Shown here: positions 16,022 through 26,201 of the stretch, piece by piece
How the letters are laid out: every line of letters begins with the position of its first letter
How positions within the stretch are numbered: position 1 is the first letter of the stretch
Source of the DNA: an uncultured Algibacter sp.
GTDB taxonomy: Bacteria > Bacteroidota > Bacteroidia > Flavobacteriales > Flavobacteriaceae
Assembly: GCF_947495925.1 (NCBI RefSeq)
Contig: NZ_CANMAU010000002.1
Location: 434,001 to 498,000, forward strand
Reading direction: 5' to 3'
Length of the DNA stretch: 64,000 nucleotides
Notes under the pieces: model-generated
The model's database searches: none
What the model was told of the DNA's origin: nothing
Seen by the model: only the letters and a program-made list of their open reading frames with translations
Made by a program: the position numbers and the translations under genes

Positions 16022-17700
16022 AAGAATTAAACAAACATAGTAAAAGACTAACACAGGACGAATCTCAGCCAGCATCTCAGGCCATGCTTTACGCAGTTGG
16101 TTTTTCAGATGAAGATATGAATAAGGCACAAGTGGGGATTGCAAGTACCGGATATGACGGTAATCCATGTAATATGCACTTAAATGGTTTAAAAGATGAA
16201 GTGAAGGTTGAATGCAATATAGCAGGATTAGTTGGTTTAGGTTTTAATACAATAGGAGTTAGTGATGGAATTTCAATGGGTACTTCGGGAATGAATTATT
16301 CTTTGGCTTCAAGAGATATTATTGCAGATTCAATCGAAACTGTTGTAAATGCTCAAAGTTATGATGCTCTTGTTTCAATTGTTGGTTGTGATAAAAATAT
16401 GCCTGGGGCAGTAATTGCGATGTTGCGTCTAAATAGACCTTCAATTATGATGTATGGTGGTACTATCAAGTCGGGTAACTATAAAGGAAAAAAATTAAAT
16501 ATCGTTTCAGCTTTTGAAGCTTTAGGGCAAAAGGTTGCGGGAGAAATAGGTGAAGATGAGTATAAAGAAATTATTAAGAGATCAATTCCTGGGGCTGGCG
16601 CATGTGGAGGAATGTATACCGCAAATACTATGGCTTCGGCCATAGAGTGTATGGGGTTTGCCTTACCTTATAATTCTTCGATTCCCGCAGAAAACCCTAA
16701 TAAACTTTCTGAAAGTGAAAGAACAGCAATAGCGATAAAGAATTTGTTGGAATTAGATTTAAAACCTTTAGATATTATATCTAAAAAATCTATTGAAAAT
16801 GCCATTACTGTGGTGAATGCGCTTGGTGGCTCTACTAATGCTGTATTACATTTCTTGGCTATTGCTCATGCTGCCGATATTGATTTTACTTTAGAAGATT
16901 TTCAACGAGTAAGCGATAGAACGCCTTTAATAGGAGATTTAAAACCAAGTGGAAAATATCTAATGGAAGATGTTCATGGTGTTGGTGGGACTCCAGCGGT
17001 TATGAAATATTTATTAGATAATGGTTATTTATATGGAGATTGTTTAACAGTAACAGGAAAAACACTAGCAGAAAATTTAGCAGATGTTGAACCGCTTTCT
17101 TTTGAAGATGACCAACAAGTTATTTATCCAAAGGACAAAGCTTTAAAACCATCAGGAAATTTACAGATTCTTTATGGAAACTTAGCGACTGAAGGTGCTG
17201 TAGCAAAAATTTCGGGTAATGAAGGCTTATTGTTTGAAGGTAAAGCTGTGGTTTATGATGGTGAGCAAGCAGCAAACACTGGTATTTCAAATGGAGAAGT
17301 TGAAAAAGGTGATGTCGTCGTCATTAGGTATGTCGGACCAAAAGGAGGACCAGGTATGCCAGAAATGTTAAAACCTACCTCACTAATCATGGGTGCTGGT
17401 TTAGGAAAATCGGTTGCGCTAATTACAGATGGTCGTTTTTCTGGAGGTACGCACGGGTTTGTTGTTGGTCATATAACACCGGAGGCTCAATCAGGAGGGA
17501 CTATAGGCTTGTTAAAAACGGGAGATAAAATTAGAATTAGTGCCGTTGATAACGCTATTGATGTCTTACTTTCTGATGAAGAATTAGCCAAAAGAAAAGC
17601 ACAATGGGTAGAACCAGCTTTAAAACATAAAAAAGGAATATTATATAAATATGCAAAATCTGTAGCATCTGCTTCAAAGGGCTGTGTTACTGATGCATAA
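16018..17700 (+). CDS. ilvD: Dihydroxy-acid dehydratase
   Basis: IlvD (560 residues) converts dihydroxy-isovalerate and dihydroxy-methylvalerate to the keto acids of valine and isoleucine. The iron-sulfur ligands are visible as Cys in [18 protein letters not shown] and [13 protein letters not shown]. The C-terminal [14 protein letters not shown] and [17 protein letters not shown] motifs are also present. It is the first gene of ilvD-ilvB-ilvN-ilvC (gaps of 53, 14 and 19 nt), an evident operon. The 470-nt region upstream, shared with metK, carries two candidate mini-ORFs. Confidence 0.97.
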   Translation: MKELNKHSKRLTQDESQPASQAMLYAVGFSDEDMNKAQVGIASTGYDGNPCNMHLNGLKDEVKVECNIAGLVGLGFNTIGVSDGISMGTSGMNYSLASRDIIADSIETVVNAQSYDALVSIVGCDKNMPGAVIAMLRLNRPSIMMYGGTIKSGNYKGKKLNIVSAFEALGQKVAGEIGEDEYKEIIKRSIPGAGACGGMYTANTMASAIECMGFALPYNSSIPAENPNKLSESERTAIAIKNLLELDLKPLDIISKKSIENAITVVNALGGSTNAVLHFLAIAHAADIDFTLEDFQRVSDRTPLIGDLKPSGKYLMEDVHGVGGTPAVMKYLLDNGYLYGDCLTVTGKTLAENLADVEPLSFEDDQQVIYPKDKALKPSGNLQILYGNLATEGAVAKISGNEGLLFEGKAVVYDGEQAANTGISNGEVEKGDVVVIRYVGPKGGPGMPEMLKPTSLIMGAGLGKSVALITDGRFSGGTHGFVVGHITPEAQSGGTIGLLKTGDKIRISAVDNAIDVLLSDEELAKRKAQWVEPALKHKKGILYKYAKSVASASKGCVTDA

Positions 17701-17753
17701 ACATAGATTTTTTTCATTTCTGCAAAAGCAGAAATCTCAAAACACTGAGAACT

Positions 17754-19487
17754 ATGAAAACACAAACAATTAATAATAAACAAGAAGTGGCAGAAAAAAC
17801 ACAACGTATAACTGGAAGTGAAGCTATAGTAAGAAGTTTGATGGCTGAAGGTGTTGATGTTCTTTATGGGTACCCAGGAGGTGCTATTATGCCTGTTTAT
17901 GATGAATTATATAAATTTCAAGATCAAATTCATCACGTATTAACACGCCACGAGCAAGGTGCTGCGCATGCTGCTCAGGGTTATGCACGAATATCTGGAA
18001 AAGTGGGAGTTGCAATGGCAACCTCAGGTCCAGGAGCTACTAACTTAATTACTGGAATTGCAGATGCACAAATAGATTCAACACCACTAGTTTGCATTAC
18101 TGGGCAAGTGTTTTCACACTTATTAGGGAGCGATGCTTTTCAAGAAACAGATATTGTTGGTATTTCTACACCAGTTACCAAATGGAATTGTCAAGTTACT
18201 AAAGCAGAGGATATACCTGTGGCTTTGGCTAAGGCATTTTACATTGCAAAAAGCGGACGCCCAGGACCAGTATTAGTTGACATTACCAAAGATGCTCAAG
18301 TATCAGAATTCGATTTTAAATATGAGAAATGCACAGGTGTAAGAAGTTATAAACCCGTACCTAAAACAAGTCAAGAGTCTATTGATGTCGCTGCAGAATT
18401 AATTAATAATGCGAAAAAACCTATGATAGTTTGGGGTCAAGGTGTTATTTTAGGTCAAGCTGAACAAGAGTTGAAAGCTATTATAGAAAAAGCGGGAATT
18501 CCTGCTGCTTGGACTATTCTTGGTGCTTCTGCTTTGCCAACATCTCATCCCTTAAATATTGGAATGGTAGGGATGCATGGTAATTATGCACCAAATAGGT
18601 TGACCAATGAATGCGATGTTCTTATTGCTATAGGTATGCGTTTTGATGATCGTGTAACGGGCGATTTGAATACCTATGCTAAACAAGCCAAAGTTATTCA
18701 TTTTGATATTGATCCTGCTGAGATAGATAAGAATGTAAAAACTGATGTAGCCGTTTTAGGAGATTCAAAAGAAAGTTTAGGTATGCTGGAGCAGGCCTTA
18801 AATAAAAACTCGCATGAATCATGGTTGCAAGAGTTTAAAGATTTGTATGCAATTGAATATGATAAAGTAATTAAAAATGATCTTTCGCCTACTAAGGAAG
18901 GATTGACCATGGGTGAGGTATTAAAGCAAATTAATATTGAAAGCGAAGGTAATGCAGCAATTGTTTCAGATGTGGGACAGCATCAAATGATTGCCTGTAG
19001 ATATGCCGATTTTAATATTACAAAAAGTAATATTACATCAGGAGGCTTAGGTACTATGGGATTTGCTCTTCCGGCTGCTATTGGTGCAAAAATGGCAGCG
19101 CCAGAGCGAGAAGTTGTTGCAATTATTGGAGATGGTGGCTACCAAATGAATATTCAAGAATTAGGAACCATTTTTCAACAGAAAACAGCAGTGAAAATCG
19201 TCGTTCTAAATAATGAGTTTTTAGGTATGGTACGTCAATGGCAACAATTGTTTTTCGATAAGCGTTATGCGTCTACTGAAATGACAAATCCGAATTTCGT
19301 TGCTATTGCAGAAGGGTATTATATAAAAGCTAGGAAAGTAGTTAAGCGTGAAGAATTGGCCGAAGCTGTAAAAGAAATGATTCAGTCAAAAGAATCTTAT
19401 TTCTTAGAAGTTTGCGTGGAGAAAGAAGATAATGTGTTTCCAATGATTCCTTCAGGTGCGTCAGTTTCAGATGTACGTTTAAGCTAA
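17754..19487 (+). CDS. ilvB: Acetolactate synthase, large (catalytic) subunit
   Basis: The 577-residue TPP/FAD enzyme condenses pyruvate with pyruvate or 2-ketobutyrate. The N-terminal TPP-PYR domain has GYPGGAIMPVYDELY and the catalytic Glu in RHEQGAAHAAQGYAR. The FAD-binding middle region has GMVGMHGNYAPN and GMRFDDRVTGDL. The C-terminal TPP-PP domain has the metal motif GDGGYQMNIQELGT and EFLGMVRQWQQLFFDKRY, the acetohydroxyacid synthase specificity region. The regulatory subunit follows 14 nt later. Pathway: first common step of valine, leucine and isoleucine synthesis. Confidence 0.97.
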   Translation: MKTQTINNKQEVAEKTQRITGSEAIVRSLMAEGVDVLYGYPGGAIMPVYDELYKFQDQIHHVLTRHEQGAAHAAQGYARISGKVGVAMATSGPGATNLITGIADAQIDSTPLVCITGQVFSHLLGSDAFQETDIVGISTPVTKWNCQVTKAEDIPVALAKAFYIAKSGRPGPVLVDITKDAQVSEFDFKYEKCTGVRSYKPVPKTSQESIDVAAELINNAKKPMIVWGQGVILGQAEQELKAIIEKAGIPAAWTILGASALPTSHPLNIGMVGMHGNYAPNRLTNECDVLIAIGMRFDDRVTGDLNTYAKQAKVIHFDIDPAEIDKNVKTDVAVLGDSKESLGMLEQALNKNSHESWLQEFKDLYAIEYDKVIKNDLSPTKEGLTMGEVLKQINIESEGNAAIVSDVGQHQMIACRYADFNITKSNITSGGLGTMGFALPAAIGAKMAAPEREVVAIIGDGGYQMNIQELGTIFQQKTAVKIVVLNNEFLGMVRQWQQLFFDKRYASTEMTNPNFVAIAEGYYIKARKVVKREELAEAVKEMIQSKESYFLEVCVEKEDNVFPMIPSGASVSDVRLS

Positions 19488-19501
19488 AAAAAGAAGAAAA
19501 G

Positions 19502-20035
19502 ATGAACGAAGATATAAAAACATTTACGATATCAATTTATACCGAAAATAACATCGGTTTATTAAATCGTATTTCAGCAATTTTTCAGCGTAGACATATA
19601 AATATAGAAAGTTTAACAACATCAAGGTCTGAAATTGATGGTGTAAATCGATTCGTTATTGTGGTTAACATGACCGAAACGAACGCGATAAAAATAGTTA
19701 AGCAAATTGAAAAGCAAGTTGAAACTATTAGAGCTTATTATCATACAGATGAAGAAACTATTTTCACAGAATCATGTATGTTCAAAATAAAATCCGATTT
19801 ATTATTTGACGAGCCTCAAATTCAAAATATAATTAAGGAAAGTGACTCTAATATAGTTACTGTAAATAAAGAGTTTTTTGTGCTTGAGAAATCAGGTAGA
19901 AGACATGAAATAGAATCTTTAAGAAGAGATTTAAATGTATTTGGTATCATGCAATTTGTACGTTCTGGTAGAATAGCAGTAACCAAAGATGAAATGAAAA
20001 TAACCGAATTGCTTTCAGCATTCGACAATCAATAG
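19502..20035 (+). CDS. ilvN: Acetolactate synthase, small regulatory subunit
   Basis: The 177-residue protein has an N-terminal ACT domain ([40 protein letters not shown]) that senses valine in the family, followed by the ALS_ss_C domain (about residues 95-165). It activates IlvB and confers feedback inhibition. Position directly after ilvB with a 14-nt gap supports the call. Confidence 0.95.
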   Translation: MNEDIKTFTISIYTENNIGLLNRISAIFQRRHINIESLTTSRSEIDGVNRFVIVVNMTETNAIKIVKQIEKQVETIRAYYHTDEETIFTESCMFKIKSDLLFDEPQIQNIIKESDSNIVTVNKEFFVLEKSGRRHEIESLRRDLNVFGIMQFVRSGRIAVTKDEMKITELLSAFDNQ

Positions 20036-20054
20036 TAATACTAATAAAATTAAA

Positions 20055-21530
20055 ATGGGAAATTATTTTAACACACTGTCTTTAAGAGATAAATTAAATC
20101 AATTATCGAAGTGTAGATTTATGGACGCTTCTGAGTTTGCGGACGGAGTAAATGCTTTAAAAGGAAAGAAAATTGTAATCGTAGGATGCGGTGCTCAAGG
20201 TTTAAATCAAGGGCTGAATATGAGAGATTCTGGTTTAGATATTTCTTATACTTTACGAGACGCTGCAATTGCAGAAAAGCGTCAGTCATTCATTAATGCT
20301 ACCGAAAACGGATTTAACGTTGGTACATACCAAGAGTTAATTCCAACTGCAGATTTAGTGTTAAATTTAACGCCAGATAAGCAACATACAAACGCCGTAA
20401 ATGCGGTTATGCCTTTAATGAAAAAAGGTGCAACGTTATCTTATTCTCACGGTTTTAATATTGTTGAAGAAGGAATGCAAATTCGTGAAGATCTTACTGT
20501 AATTATGGTGGCGCCTAAGTCTCCAGGTTCAGAGGTTCGTGAGGAGTATAAAAGAGGTTTTGGTGTGCCAACATTAATAGCGGTACACGAAGAAAATGAT
20601 CCAGAAGGAAAAGGTTGGGCACAAGCAAAAGCTTATGCTGTTGCAACTGGTGGTGATAAAGCAGGAGTTTTAGAATCTTCTTTTATTGCTGAGGTGAAGT
20701 CTGATTTAATGGGTGAGCAAACTATTCTTTGCGGATTATTACAAACAGGTTCTATCCTTTGTTTTGATAAAATGATTGAAGAAGGTATTGATGCTGGTTA
20801 TGCTTCAAAATTAATTCAGTATGGTTGGGAAACTGTAACAGAGGGTCTTAAGTATGGTGGTGTAACCAATATGATGGATCGTTTGTCTAACCCAGCAAAA
20901 ATTAAAGCTTTTGAATTATCAGAAGAATTAAAAGATATTATGCGTCCGTTATTCCAAAAGCATATGGATGATATTATTGAAGGCCGTTTTTCTGCAGGTA
21001 TGATGGCAGATTGGGCTAACGATGATAAAGATTTATTAGGATGGAGAGCAGCAACTGCAGAGACGAACTTCGAAAAAACACCTGCTGGAGATGTTGAAAT
21101 CTCAGAGCAAGAGTATTACGATAATGGTGTGTTAATGGTTGCCATGGTAAGAGCTGGTGTAGAATTAGCTTTTGAAGCTATGACAGATTCAGGAATTATT
21201 GATGCTTCTGCTTATTATGAGTCTTTACATGAAACGCCTTTAATTGCAAATACCATTGCGAGAAAGAAATTATATGAAATGAACTCTGTAATTTCTGATA
21301 CTGCAGAGTACGGATGTTACTTATTTGATCATGCTTGTAAGCCTTTACTAACGGATTTCATGAAAAACATTAAAACGGATGTTATCGGGAAAGCTTATGC
21401 TACAGATAATGGTGAAGGTGTTGATAACGCGAAATTAATTGAAATCAATAAAGTTTTAAGAGAGCATCCGGTTGAAAAAGTTGGTGAGTTTTTAAGATCT
21501 TCTATGACGGCAATGAAGCCAATCGTATAG
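20055..21530 (+). CDS. ilvC: Ketol-acid reductoisomerase (class II, long form)
   Basis: IlvC (491 residues) isomerises and reduces acetohydroxy acids with NADPH and Mg2+. The Rossmann motif is [40 protein letters not shown] and the metal-site regions [15 protein letters not shown] and [11 protein letters not shown] are present, and a second knotted helical domain gives the roughly 490-residue class II length of enterobacteria and plants rather than the 330-residue class I. It ends the ilvDBNC operon; a strong terminator follows. Confidence 0.97.
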   Translation: MGNYFNTLSLRDKLNQLSKCRFMDASEFADGVNALKGKKIVIVGCGAQGLNQGLNMRDSGLDISYTLRDAAIAEKRQSFINATENGFNVGTYQELIPTADLVLNLTPDKQHTNAVNAVMPLMKKGATLSYSHGFNIVEEGMQIREDLTVIMVAPKSPGSEVREEYKRGFGVPTLIAVHEENDPEGKGWAQAKAYAVATGGDKAGVLESSFIAEVKSDLMGEQTILCGLLQTGSILCFDKMIEEGIDAGYASKLIQYGWETVTEGLKYGGVTNMMDRLSNPAKIKAFELSEELKDIMRPLFQKHMDDIIEGRFSAGMMADWANDDKDLLGWRAATAETNFEKTPAGDVEISEQEYYDNGVLMVAMVRAGVELAFEAMTDSGIIDASAYYESLHETPLIANTIARKKLYEMNSVISDTAEYGCYLFDHACKPLLTDFMKNIKTDVIGKAYATDNGEGVDNAKLIEINKVLREHPVEKVGEFLRSSMTAMKPIV

Positions 21531-21563
21531 ATAGAAAAGAGTACAACTAAACTAAACATTCTT

Positions 21564-21604
21564 AAAAGCCTGTCAAACTTTATTGTTTTGACAGGCTTTT
21601 TCGT
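21564..21604 (+). terminator. Terminator of the ilvDBNC operon
   Basis: AAAGCCTGTCAAA pairs with TTTTGACAGGCTTT around a short AT-rich loop, followed by TTTTTCGTTTTT. It lies 34 nt after the ilvC stop and, read leftwards, can also serve the convergent GH2 gene. Confidence 0.9.
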
Positions 21605-21635
21605 TTTTCGTTTTTTTTCTTTAGAATTTAGAAGC

Positions 21636-24548
21636 TTATTTCCATTTGCTTAACTCAAAGGCATTTAACCAAATACCTTTATTGCCTTCGCCATTAAAAT
21701 TAATGATTACAGGAGTTTTTCCATCCGAAGAAAACATAAATTCTGCCATTCCTGGTAATTCCCATTGCATTTGCTCTCCAGCTGTAACCTGAACTGATTC
21801 ATCTTGACTCATCGCTTTTGAAGAAATTTTTAAAGTCTGTTTATAAGGTAATTTATGAATAGTCAATCCTTTTAGTTTATCTTTATTTGGGTCCATAGAA
21901 TCTGAATTACTTCTTGGTGCATGATGCCATGTTTTCAATTTATAAGTGCCTTCAGGTAAATTATTAAAAGTTAAATTGAGCCCGTCCTTATCTATGGCAA
22001 TAACACCGTCTGCATAAGCAAATCCATATTTGCCAATTACATTCATTTCACCAAGCCATCTATAAATTCCATTAGAAGAACCAGTAGTTAAAGTTGCCGT
22101 TACATTTGTAAATGCTTTAAACTGATACAGATTATTACCTTCATCTGTACCATTCCAAAAGTCCCATCCAAATTGTGTTAACTGGTCTGAAGCGCCAATA
22201 TCAACACGTTCACGAGCGAAATCATAGATTGGTTTGGCGTTTTTTTGGATGTAATTAGAGTTGTTGGGCACCAAAGTAACTTCGGTTTTAGCTGATTTTA
22301 GTCCTTTTGATTTAGCAAAAACCGTAATCGTTTCTGAGGTATTTCCAGCTCTAATTAGTGCAGGCGCAACACCATGTTCTGTGAACATAGGGTTAGCGTT
22401 TATATTAGCGCTATCACCTACAACACTGCCATCACCTTTAACCGAAAAAGTAACTAAATTTTTAGCATCGAAAAGGGGTGTTCCATTTTTATCTACAACC
22501 GTGGCATAGGCCATTAAAATATCATTACCGTCAGCAACAAAATCTCTGCCTAAAGTGTCCAATTTTAATTGTAGTGCATAAGGTTTTCCGGGTGTTTGCT
22601 TTTGAGTTTCAATAGGTTTTCCGTCTTTAAAGTAGCCTTTTGCTTTTAATATGCCTGGGGCGTAGGTTGTATTTTTAAAATGAAATGGCGGATGCTCTAA
22701 ACCATCATAAATAGTATCTTGACTAGGTCTGTTTTTAGCAACTGGTTCTCCGTTTAAAAGTAATTCAACCTCGTCAGCATTGCTAAAAACAGTAATATCA
22801 CTGGTCTCAGGGTTCCAGTTTTCTTCAATATGAATAAAAGGTTTTTTTACCAATTCAGATTTATACCATTCAAATTCCGGTCTGGGAAACCTGAAAATAG
22901 TCATCATACCGCTTCTTGTTCTATCCACTTTATTAGTGGCTTTATCATGCGATGGATGAAATGTATAATAGGCATGAGCTGTCCATGAAATTAAGCCAGT
23001 CATCATAGGGTCTTTTTTATATGGAGCGACTGCAGCGGCTCCTCTGCCTCCTTCCATGGCGAAGATTGGTTCTGATCTATCCCAAAGAAAAGGACCGTAT
23101 AGCATATTGGCATTAATATCGGTTAAACCCGAAGCTTGCCAACCTGTCCATCGTGCACCTTGCGAAGCGGTTAAGCGAATTGGGTCTTCTTGTTTAATGG
23201 TATTATGAACCCTAGGAACATAGCCCCGATGATTTACCCCTGCTCCCCACATAACTATGGAAGGGTGATTTCTGTGATTACGCACCATAGTTCTGGCTGA
23301 TCTTTCTAAGTTGTCCCACCACTCGTTTTTCTGCGACATTGAAATCCATGTTGGAGCTTCTTCATAAACTAAAATTCCTAATTCATCGCAAGCCTCTATC
23401 AAGGCATCATCTTGAGGGTAATGTGCGGTTCGCATAATATTGAACCCAAATTCCTTGAATTGGAGCATGTCTTTATAATGGAGTGAATTTGGAACCGCAT
23501 CACCAATATAAGGATATTGTTGATGGCGGTTAAAACCAATAAGTTCTATAGGTTTATTATTCAATATGAACCCTTTTTCAGGATCTAGCTCAAATTTTCG
23601 AAGGCCTATTTTGTTTTCAACAAAGTCAATATTTTTATCATTCACAATAATAACACTATTGATACGATATAAATACGGATTATCAATATCCCAAAATTTA
23701 ACATCATCTTCTAAACTACCTATTTGATTAAATTGATATTCTATTCCCGAAGGGATCTCCTTATTATCAATAAGTTTCATAATGACAATGCCTTCCTTGT
23801 CGATAATTCGAGTTGCCAATTTTACGTTTTGAGTTTGAGTCCCTTCGTTTTTAACTGAAGTTTTAATATTGATAGTCGCATTTTTATTGACAGGATCAAT
23901 AGTAGGGATTGTTATATTTACACCAGAATTTAAGCTTTCCCAATTGAATGTAACATGAATAGGATTTGTTTCAACCAAATAGACATCGCGATATAGGCCG
24001 CTAAATTTTACATAATCAAAAGGTCCTGGATCGGGTGGGACAATTTCATTTCTTCTATTATCACAAAGCAAAGTTACTTGATTGATTTTTCCTCGTTCCA
24101 CATAGCTTGTAATGTCAAAATGGAAAGGTGTATAACCGCCAACCCCATATTGTCCAACATGTTTCCCGTTAACCCATAAATCTGTAACTTGATGTGCCCC
24201 TTCAAATTCTAAAAATACTTTTTTATTAGAATCACTAACACTTATATGTTTTCTATACCATCCTACAGTTCTGTGAAACAATAGTTGCGTTTTTTTATCA
24301 TTTAAACCATCAAGCGTTAATGAGGTTAGTTTCAATGTATGCGGAATAGTTACGGTTTCCCAGTTTGAGTCATCTAAATCTGATTTGTAATTATCAGAAT
24401 CTGGATGTCCTAACTGAAATTTCCAGTCTTGATTTATTATTTTTTTCGTTCTGTCAGTATCTGGAAACCCAAAAGGTAATTCTTGAGAAAAACTAAAATT
24501 CTGAATCGTTAGAATTATAAAAAATGCTATAAAATGACCTTTAAACAT
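21636..24548 (-). CDS. Glycoside hydrolase family 2-like protein lacking the usual acid/base Glu, with C-terminal malectin-like domain
   Basis: The 970-residue secreted protein (signal peptide 1-22, ending FSFSQ) has the GH2 layout: jelly roll (about 40-190), immunoglobulin-like domain (about 200-320), TIM barrel (about 325-600), further beta domains, and a C-terminal galactose-binding/malectin-like region (about 790-970). The barrel retains RTAHYPQDDALIEACDELG and a nucleophile candidate Glu499 in IFAMEGGRG. The Asn-Glu pair that should follow IxxWSxG reads V438-N439 (IVMWGAGVNHRGY). It may be a divergent GH2 with another proton donor, or a binding protein. It stands alone on the minus strand between ilvC and ilvA, breaking the usual operon. 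Confidence 0.82.
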   Translation of the reverse strand: MFKGHFIAFFIILTIQNFSFSQELPFGFPDTDRTKKIINQDWKFQLGHPDSDNYKSDLDDSNWETVTIPHTLKLTSLTLDGLNDKKTQLLFHRTVGWYRKHISVSDSNKKVFLEFEGAHQVTDLWVNGKHVGQYGVGGYTPFHFDITSYVERGKINQVTLLCDNRRNEIVPPDPGPFDYVKFSGLYRDVYLVETNPIHVTFNWESLNSGVNITIPTIDPVNKNATINIKTSVKNEGTQTQNVKLATRIIDKEGIVIMKLIDNKEIPSGIEYQFNQIGSLEDDVKFWDIDNPYLYRINSVIIVNDKNIDFVENKIGLRKFELDPEKGFILNNKPIELIGFNRHQQYPYIGDAVPNSLHYKDMLQFKEFGFNIMRTAHYPQDDALIEACDELGILVYEEAPTWISMSQKNEWWDNLERSARTMVRNHRNHPSIVMWGAGVNHRGYVPRVHNTIKQEDPIRLTASQGARWTGWQASGLTDINANMLYGPFLWDRSEPIFAMEGGRGAAAVAPYKKDPMMTGLISWTAHAYYTFHPSHDKATNKVDRTRSGMMTIFRFPRPEFEWYKSELVKKPFIHIEENWNPETSDITVFSNADEVELLLNGEPVAKNRPSQDTIYDGLEHPPFHFKNTTYAPGILKAKGYFKDGKPIETQKQTPGKPYALQLKLDTLGRDFVADGNDILMAYATVVDKNGTPLFDAKNLVTFSVKGDGSVVGDSANINANPMFTEHGVAPALIRAGNTSETITVFAKSKGLKSAKTEVTLVPNNSNYIQKNAKPIYDFARERVDIGASDQLTQFGWDFWNGTDEGNNLYQFKAFTNVTATLTTGSSNGIYRWLGEMNVIGKYGFAYADGVIAIDKDGLNLTFNNLPEGTYKLKTWHHAPRSNSDSMDPNKDKLKGLTIHKLPYKQTLKISSKAMSQDESVQVTAGEQMQWELPGMAEFMFSSDGKTPVIINFNGEGNKGIWLNAFELSKWK

Positions 24549-24765
24549 ATCTGTATTAATTTAAAACCTAAAGCTAAATATTAATTTGATATGGTATTTA
24601 AATTTTTATTAAAATTTGATTTCACCTGCCTTTAGTCTCTTTTTGAATTTAGTTTTTTGATTTAAAAAGACCCTTTTTAGGTTTTACTATATTTATAATA
24701 CTATAGGTTTAGAAATATTTTTATTCTGTAACTTGCATTATTGAAATATCTCTAAAAAAGTAATA

Positions 24766-26031
24766 ATGAATCAGGAAAAACAAACTTATTTTCCTACTAT
24801 TGAAAGTGTGAAAATGGCAGCTGAAACAATTAAAAAAGTATCTGCCATTACCCCTTTAACTCTAAGTTTACGGTATTCTAAGTTATTTGAGGCAAATATT
24901 TTTTTTAAGCGTGAAGATTTACAACAGGTTCGTTCTTATAAAATAAGAGGTGCTTACAATAAAATAAGTTCACTTACTTCTACCGAATATAACCATGGTG
25001 TGGTTTGTGCTAGTGCCGGAAATCATGCTCAAGGTGTTGCGTTATCTTGTAAATTGTTAAAAATAAAAGGCACCATATTTATGCCAGCGCCTACACCAAA
25101 TCAAAAAGTAGACCAAGTTAAAATGTTTGGTGAAGAATTTATTGAAATAAAACTTATAGGAGATACATTTGATGATGCCTATCATGCAGCTATGTTGGAA
25201 TGTGAAGAACTGGGGAAAACTTTTATTCATCCCTTCAATGATGAAAAGGTTATCGAAGGACAGGCTACTATTGGATTAGAAATTTTGGAGGATTCTGAAG
25301 TTTCAATAGACTATTTATTTGTAGCTGTTGGTGGGGGTGGACTGGCAGCGGGGTTGTCGACAGTATTTAAATCATTATCTCCAAAAACCAAAATTATTGG
25401 TGTAGAGCCAGAGGGTGCTCCATCCATGACTGTTTCTTTAAGTAATAATAAAAATACAACATTAAGGACTATTGAAAAATTTATTGATGGAGCTGCCGTA
25501 AAGCGTGTTGGAGATTTGAATTTTGATATCTGCAAACAGAATTTGAATAAAATGTTAACCGTTCCTGAAGGTAAAGTATGTGAAACTATTTTAGAACTTT
25601 ATAATAAGGATGCTATCGTTGTTGAGCCAGCAGGTGCTTTGAGTATTTCTGCCTTGGATTTTTATGCCGAAGAGATTAAAGGTAAAAATGTTGTTTGCGT
25701 TATAAGTGGTAGTAATAATGATATTACTAGAACCCCGGAAATAAAGGAACGCGCCTTATTATATGCCAATTTAAAACACTATTTTATAGTTAATTTTCCA
25801 CAGCGCTCAGGGGCTTTAAAAGAGTTTGTTGTTGATATTTTAGGTGACAATGATGATATCACTTACTTTCAATATGCAAAAAAGACCAATCGAGAGAATG
25901 GATCTGCTGTTGTGGGAGTAGAGTTGAAATCAGCTGCAGATTTAGAACCCTTAATTACAAGAATGAAGGCACATAATTTTTATGGCGATTATTTGAATGA
26001 TAAGCCTGATTTATTTCAGTTTCTCGTTTGA
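24766..26031 (+). CDS. ilvA: Threonine dehydratase (threonine deaminase)
   Basis: The 421-residue PLP enzyme forms 2-ketobutyrate from threonine, the entry to isoleucine. The PLP lysine lies in VRSYKIRGAYNKI; SAGNHAQGVALSCK, the glycine-rich VAVGGGGLAAGLS and VISGSNNDI are typical. It carries one C-terminal ACT-like regulatory domain (about 335-421) instead of the two in the 514-residue E. coli enzyme. In related genomes it commonly follows ilvC directly; here a GH2 gene on the other strand intervenes, so ilvA must have its own promoter in the 217-nt upstream gap. Confidence 0.95.
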   Translation: MNQEKQTYFPTIESVKMAAETIKKVSAITPLTLSLRYSKLFEANIFFKREDLQQVRSYKIRGAYNKISSLTSTEYNHGVVCASAGNHAQGVALSCKLLKIKGTIFMPAPTPNQKVDQVKMFGEEFIEIKLIGDTFDDAYHAAMLECEELGKTFIHPFNDEKVIEGQATIGLEILEDSEVSIDYLFVAVGGGGLAAGLSTVFKSLSPKTKIIGVEPEGAPSMTVSLSNNKNTTLRTIEKFIDGAAVKRVGDLNFDICKQNLNKMLTVPEGKVCETILELYNKDAIVVEPAGALSISALDFYAEEIKGKNVVCVISGSNNDITRTPEIKERALLYANLKHYFIVNFPQRSGALKEFVVDILGDNDDITYFQYAKKTNRENGSAVVGVELKSAADLEPLITRMKAHNFYGDYLNDKPDLFQFLV

Positions 26032-26201
26032 TTTTTTGGCTTTTGGGGAAGTGTTTAGCCGAAATCGTTTTCGTTGAAATACAGATACTTATTTTCAATA
26101 CCTCTACTAAATTATAGTTATTTTAATTAATTTGGATGATATAATTTAATTAGACTAAAATCATTCTATTAAGTTTGATTTTAGTATTACTATATAGTTT
26201 T

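Noticed and set aside
17487-17804. Minus-strand frame at the ilvD/ilvB junction
   Set aside because: Antisense to the end of ilvD and the start of ilvB; composition is that of a shadow frame.
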